Below, in pieces: positions 61,258 to 64,000 of a stretch of DNA of 64,000 nt. Positions within the stretch are counted from its first letter, which is position 1, and each line of letters begins with the position of its first letter. The notes below the pieces were generated by a model. The model searched no databases. It saw only the letters and a program-made list of their open reading frames with translations, and had not been told where the DNA came from. The position numbers and the translations under genes were made by a program. The DNA is from an uncultured Desulfomicrobiaceae bacterium (lineage in GTDB: Bacteria > Desulfobacterota > Desulfovibrionia > Desulfovibrionales > Desulfomicrobiaceae), in contig CALKRN010000015.1 of NCBI GenBank assembly GCA_937989665.1, positions 1 through 64,000 on the forward strand. The letters are read 5' to 3'.

Positions 61258-62250
61258 ATGGACAGCAAGCTCGATTTCTCTTTTCTTCGCCGATTGCGGC
61301 TACACACCATCTTTCTCGCCATAGTGGTTGCCGCTGGGGTGGCGGGGGGGATTTCCGCCCTCCAGCTCTCCCATGATCTGAGGCACATCGAGGCCCAGGA
61401 ACAGGAAATTCGTGACGTCTATCTTCCTCACGTAGCACGGGCCGTCTGGTTCCTGGACGAGGAGCTCATGCGCCAAATGGCGGACGGCTTGGCCCGCTTG
61501 TATCTCGTGCGGGGTGTCCGCTTGCACCTGCAAGGAGGCGTGCGCATTGATGCTGGTCAGCCTGGGGAGGGGCGCGTGTTTTTCCTGGCGGTAGAATATC
61601 CTGTCGGTGGCCAGGTCTTTCATCTGGGTACACTCACGGTATGGTTGGACACGCGGGCATTGTGGCGATCCGCTGGGCTGCGTTGGCTCGCTGTTATGGG
61701 GATGATCGTTACGGGGGTGATCGTCGGAGTGGGATGGATGCTGCGGCTCATCTCCCGACAGGTGGGGGAACCGGTGTTTTTCTTGGCGCAAGAAATCCAC
61801 CGCCTTGGTAACGGGGATTGGGATATCCAGGAGCGACAGAAAGGGTTAGGTCTTGAGAATTGGGGACAGATAGTCGCACCCTTGGAACAGCTTCGCCATA
61901 CCTTGCGGCAGCAGGCGGACACTCTCCAGCGGGTCAAGCAGCGCTTGGCCGTGCGGGAGCGCTTGCTCGATTGTCTTTCCATGTACGTGTGGTTGGCAGA
62001 TACCGACAGTCGCATTCGCTACGCCAATGCTGCGGCCCAGACCCTAAGCGGTGGGAGGATAGATCTGCCGCTGCCGTCGGTGCTTCCCCCTTCTTGGGAT
62101 GCGGTGCGGGCCATCATCGAGGCAGTCTTTGCGGACCTGCCTCCTGAGGGAGGGCTCCAACGCACCGTTCTCCTGGAAGGTCGCGAAGCGGATCTTCGTG
62201 TCTTCGTTTGCCTTGAAGGTGTTGCTGTGACGCTCCAAACCAAGGGATGA
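61258..62250 (+). CDS. Membrane sensor with HAMP and PAS-like domains, no kinase
   Basis: 330 residues. A helix at ~17-38, a short periplasmic domain (~40-135), a second helix (LAVMGMIVTGVIVGVGWML), then a HAMP-like linker (ISRQVGEPVFFLAQEIHRLG) and coiled coil (RVKQRLAVRERLLDCLS) lead to a PAS-like end (YVWLADTDSRIRYANAAAQT). No histidine kinase, cyclase or receptor tip follows. It starts 15 bases after the DUF554 gene and overlaps the receiver gene, so it probably modulates the kinase downstream. Confidence 0.7.
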   Translation: MDSKLDFSFLRRLRLHTIFLAIVVAAGVAGGISALQLSHDLRHIEAQEQEIRDVYLPHVARAVWFLDEELMRQMADGLARLYLVRGVRLHLQGGVRIDAGQPGEGRVFFLAVEYPVGGQVFHLGTLTVWLDTRALWRSAGLRWLAVMGMIVTGVIVGVGWMLRLISRQVGEPVFFLAQEIHRLGNGDWDIQERQKGLGLENWGQIVAPLEQLRHTLRQQADTLQRVKQRLAVRERLLDCLSMYVWLADTDSRIRYANAAAQTLSGGRIDLPLPSVLPPSWDAVRAIIEAVFADLPPEGGLQRTVLLEGREADLRVFVCLEGVAVTLQTKG

Positions 62251-62627
62251 ACGCCATGACCGCGATCCTGATTGTGGACGATGAGGCGGCGATTCGGGAA
62301 AGCCTGGCGGGTTTTTTCCAAGATTTGGGATTTGAGACCATCTTGGCCGCTTCGACAGAGGAGGCGCTCTCCCTGCCAGGTTTGGAAGGCGTTCAGGCTG
62401 CCATCGTGGATATTCGCTTGCCGGGCCAAGATGGGGTGTTCTGTCTTCGGGCGCTTGCAGCGCGCTATCCAGCAATGCGTTTGGTGGTGCATACGGGTTC
62501 GCTCGATTTTGAACTCGATCCAGATATCCAGCAGCTCGGCATCGGCGAGGAACAAGTCCTGCTCAAACCCGTGCCGAATTTGGACATGTTTCGTGCTCTC
62601 TTGGAGCGGTTGGGGGTGTATCCCTAG
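62247..62627 (+). CDS. Single-domain response regulator
   Basis: 126 residues of receiver domain only. The acidic pair is in ILIVDDEAAIRESL, the phospho-acceptor Asp in AAIVDIRLPGQDG and the Lys in LLKPVPN. There is no output domain, so it works by phosphotransfer or protein contact. It overlaps the HAMP-PAS gene by 4 bases; ATG 62256 is an alternative start. The terminator follows immediately after. Confidence 0.88.
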   Translation: MNAMTAILIVDDEAAIRESLAGFFQDLGFETILAASTEEALSLPGLEGVQAAIVDIRLPGQDGVFCLRALAARYPAMRLVVHTGSLDFELDPDIQQLGIGEEQVLLKPVPNLDMFRALLERLGVYP

Positions 62628-62656
62628 GAGTCGCGACGAGCGGGCGGCTCTTTTTT
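62628..62656 (+). terminator. Rho-independent terminator after the receiver gene
   Basis: GAGTCGC pairs with GCGGCTC (one G-U) across a 9-base loop and is followed by six T. It separates the receiver gene from the histidine kinase gene, which must have its own promoter or rely on readthrough. Confidence 0.7.
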
Positions 62657-62716
62657 CTTGTGAGTGGCATATCCTCTGCAAAGAGGGGGCATCCTGTCAT
62701 ATTGCAAGGAGGTCCC

Positions 62717-64000
62717 ATGGCCGTGGCCCTTTCGTTGCGCAAAGCGATTATTGGCACGGTGTTCGGTTTTTCCTTTGTGCCGCTCTTTTTGTTGGGCTGG
62801 GTAGTCTATGGGATGTTTGCCTCGGTGTATCACGCAAAAGTGCGAGAAAATCTCGCCATTTTGGCCGAGGACAAGCGCAACGCCATAGACCTTTTTTTGC
62901 GCGATCAGGCTACCCAGCTGCGCGTTTTGGCGTATAGCCAACCGGTGGAACGGCTGTCTTCTCAGGAAGTTATGGATTCCTTGCTTGTCCTTCTGCAGCA
63001 GCGTTCACATGTGATTGTTGATCTCGGGCTTATTGACGAAGAAGGGAATCATATCGTTTATAGTGGACCATATAATCTTCGCAATGTAAACTATAAAAAT
63101 GAAGAGTGGTTTCATTTAGTTCGTATGAAAAATTTGTATATAAGTGATGTTTTTACTGGGTTTAGAGGATTTCCTCATATTATCATTGCTGTAGCTAAAA
63201 AAGAAAATGGAAAAGATTGGATATTAAGGGCAACAATTAATTCAGAAATTTTTGATTCTTTTGTCCGTACGTTACAGATTGGCAAAAAAGGAGACGCATA
63301 TATTGTCAATAAATATGGAGAGATTCAGACAAAGCCTCGATTTTCTGGAAAAAACACATCGATTGTAAAAGATATTATTGAATCTAATTTTTCCGGAGTT
63401 CGCTTAGTAGAAGGTGAAATGGACGGCCGTGCTGTGTACATTGCTGGAGTATGGCTGCAGGAAAAAGATTGGATCGTGATTGTGGAAGAGGATAAGCATA
63501 GCGAGCTTGAGCCCCTCATGCGGACCCGAACCATGACTATCCTGGTTAGCGGTGGGGGATTGTTGTGTGTATTGGTGGGGGTTTTTGTGGTCAGTCGGAT
63601 GATCGTGGCCCACCAAGAGCGCCATGACCGGGAGCAAGCACGGCTCAATGAGGAGTTGGTCCAGTCGAGTAAGATGGCGGCGTTAGGGAAGCTTGCGGCT
63701 GGTGTGGCCCATGAAGTCAATAACCCGCTCGCGGTGATTCGCGAACAAGCGGGCTGGATTCGGGATCTGTTGGAAGAGCAGGACGTCCAGTCGAGTCCCA
63801 ATTTTCAGGAACTATACGATGCTGTGGTGAAAATTGAACAACATGTAGAACGGGCTGGAAATGTCGTTCATCGGATGCTTGGATTTGCTAGGCGCATGGA
63901 GCCAGTACGCATCGAAGTTTCAATACCAGATATTATGCGGCAAACAGTACTTTTCTTAGAAAATGAAATGCACTTTCGAAATATCAATCTTCATTGGGAT
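62717..64000 (+). CDS. Sensor histidine kinase (runs off the window)
   Basis: At least 428 residues from ATG 62717, with AAGGAGG 7 bases upstream; the frame is still open at the window end. A helix (~9-34), a dCache-type periplasmic sensor (~38-275; LIDEEGNHIVYSGPYNLRN), a second helix (MTILVSGGGLLCVLVGVFVV) and a HisKA domain with the phospho-accepting His in LAAGVAHEVNNPLAVIREQ. The ATPase part is beyond the edge. The sensor half from ~63050 to 63420 is far more AT-rich than the rest of the gene. Confidence 0.92.
   Translation, partial: MAVALSLRKAIIGTVFGFSFVPLFLLGWVVYGMFASVYHAKVRENLAILAEDKRNAIDLFLRDQATQLRVLAYSQPVERLSSQEVMDSLLVLLQQRSHVIVDLGLIDEEGNHIVYSGPYNLRNVNYKNEEWFHLVRMKNLYISDVFTGFRGFPHIIIAVAKKENGKDWILRATINSEIFDSFVRTLQIGKKGDAYIVNKYGEIQTKPRFSGKNTSIVKDIIESNFSGVRLVEGEMDGRAVYIAGVWLQEKDWIVIVEEDKHSELEPLMRTRTMTILVSGGGLLCVLVGVFVVSRMIVAHQERHDREQARLNEELVQSSKMAALGKLAAGVAHEVNNPLAVIREQAGWIRDLLEEQDVQSSPNFQELYDAVVKIEQHVERAGNVVHRMLGFARRMEPVRIEVSIPDIMRQTVLFLENEMHFRNINLHWD

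Overview
This 64 kb window looks like chromosomal DNA of a Gram-negative, anaerobe-like deltaproteobacterium, most likely of the Desulfovibrionales. That placement is inference from gene content and order. It rests on a hisS-aspS-def-fmt-DUF116-rsmB run, a parA-epimerase-coaBC run, split heptose genes hldA/hldC, a PyrDB-type dihydroorotate dehydrogenase, a MobB protein with an added cysteine cluster, and several two-component and chemotaxis genes. Most of the window is GC-rich and densely packed with 4-bp ATGA start/stop overlaps. As a result nearly every real gene has a long antisense shadow reading frame.

Region by region. Positions 1-8.4 kb hold a surface-polysaccharide or accessory region: two glycosyltransferases, two SAM methyltransferases, an intact asparagine synthase and a truncated second copy of it. 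It is broken up by relics: the last codons of an HsdS restriction subunit, a truncated RhuM gene fused in frame to a frameshifted REP-associated transposase, four REP-like palindromes, and a gene-poor, lower-GC stretch (3.26-5.26 kb). 8.6-9.8 kb has a periplasmic thioredoxin and a CcdA-like electron carrier. 10.2-15.5 kb (minus strand) holds an MCP chemoreceptor, the GTPase YchF, TrmJ, CheX and a MotA-like soluble protein. 15.8-21.9 kb has an M48 lipoprotein protease, a large MscS channel, a diadenylate-cyclase-domain protein and a coiled-coil protein. 22-29.4 kb (mostly minus) has hldA, parB, parA, a nucleotide-sugar epimerase, a glycosylase-like protein, coaBC and a lipoprotein, with a zinc-ribbon gene lying antisense between parA and parB.

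29.4-36.4 kb holds hldC, a GspE/PilB ATPase, an arsenate reductase/LMW phosphatase, and recN-pyrK-pyrD. 36.5-46.4 kb has a CgeB-like glycosyltransferase with a ModF-like double ATPase, tRNA-Ala(GGC), a response-regulator diguanylate cyclase, an RND efflux pair and a glycosyltransferase. 46.6-54.9 kb is a seven-gene minus-strand operon for translation: hisS, aspS, def, fmt, DUF116, rsmB and a YcaO protein. 55-61.2 kb (plus) holds mobB, a MoaD/E1 pair, rdgB, glmS, an amidase and a DUF554 membrane protein. From 61.3 kb to the edge there is a sensor/receiver/histidine-kinase group whose kinase is cut by the window end.

The most notable signals are: a parS-like site embedded in parA and a second, weaker intergenic one; the parA-parB pair split by an antisense gene; a YcaO enzyme at the end of a translation operon; an aspartyl-tRNA synthetase carrying the His expected of non-discriminating enzymes; a diadenylate cyclase domain with RYN in place of RHR; and the layered type I restriction/RhuM/REP relic at 1.2-2.3 kb. 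I see no complete, obviously new defence or mobile system.
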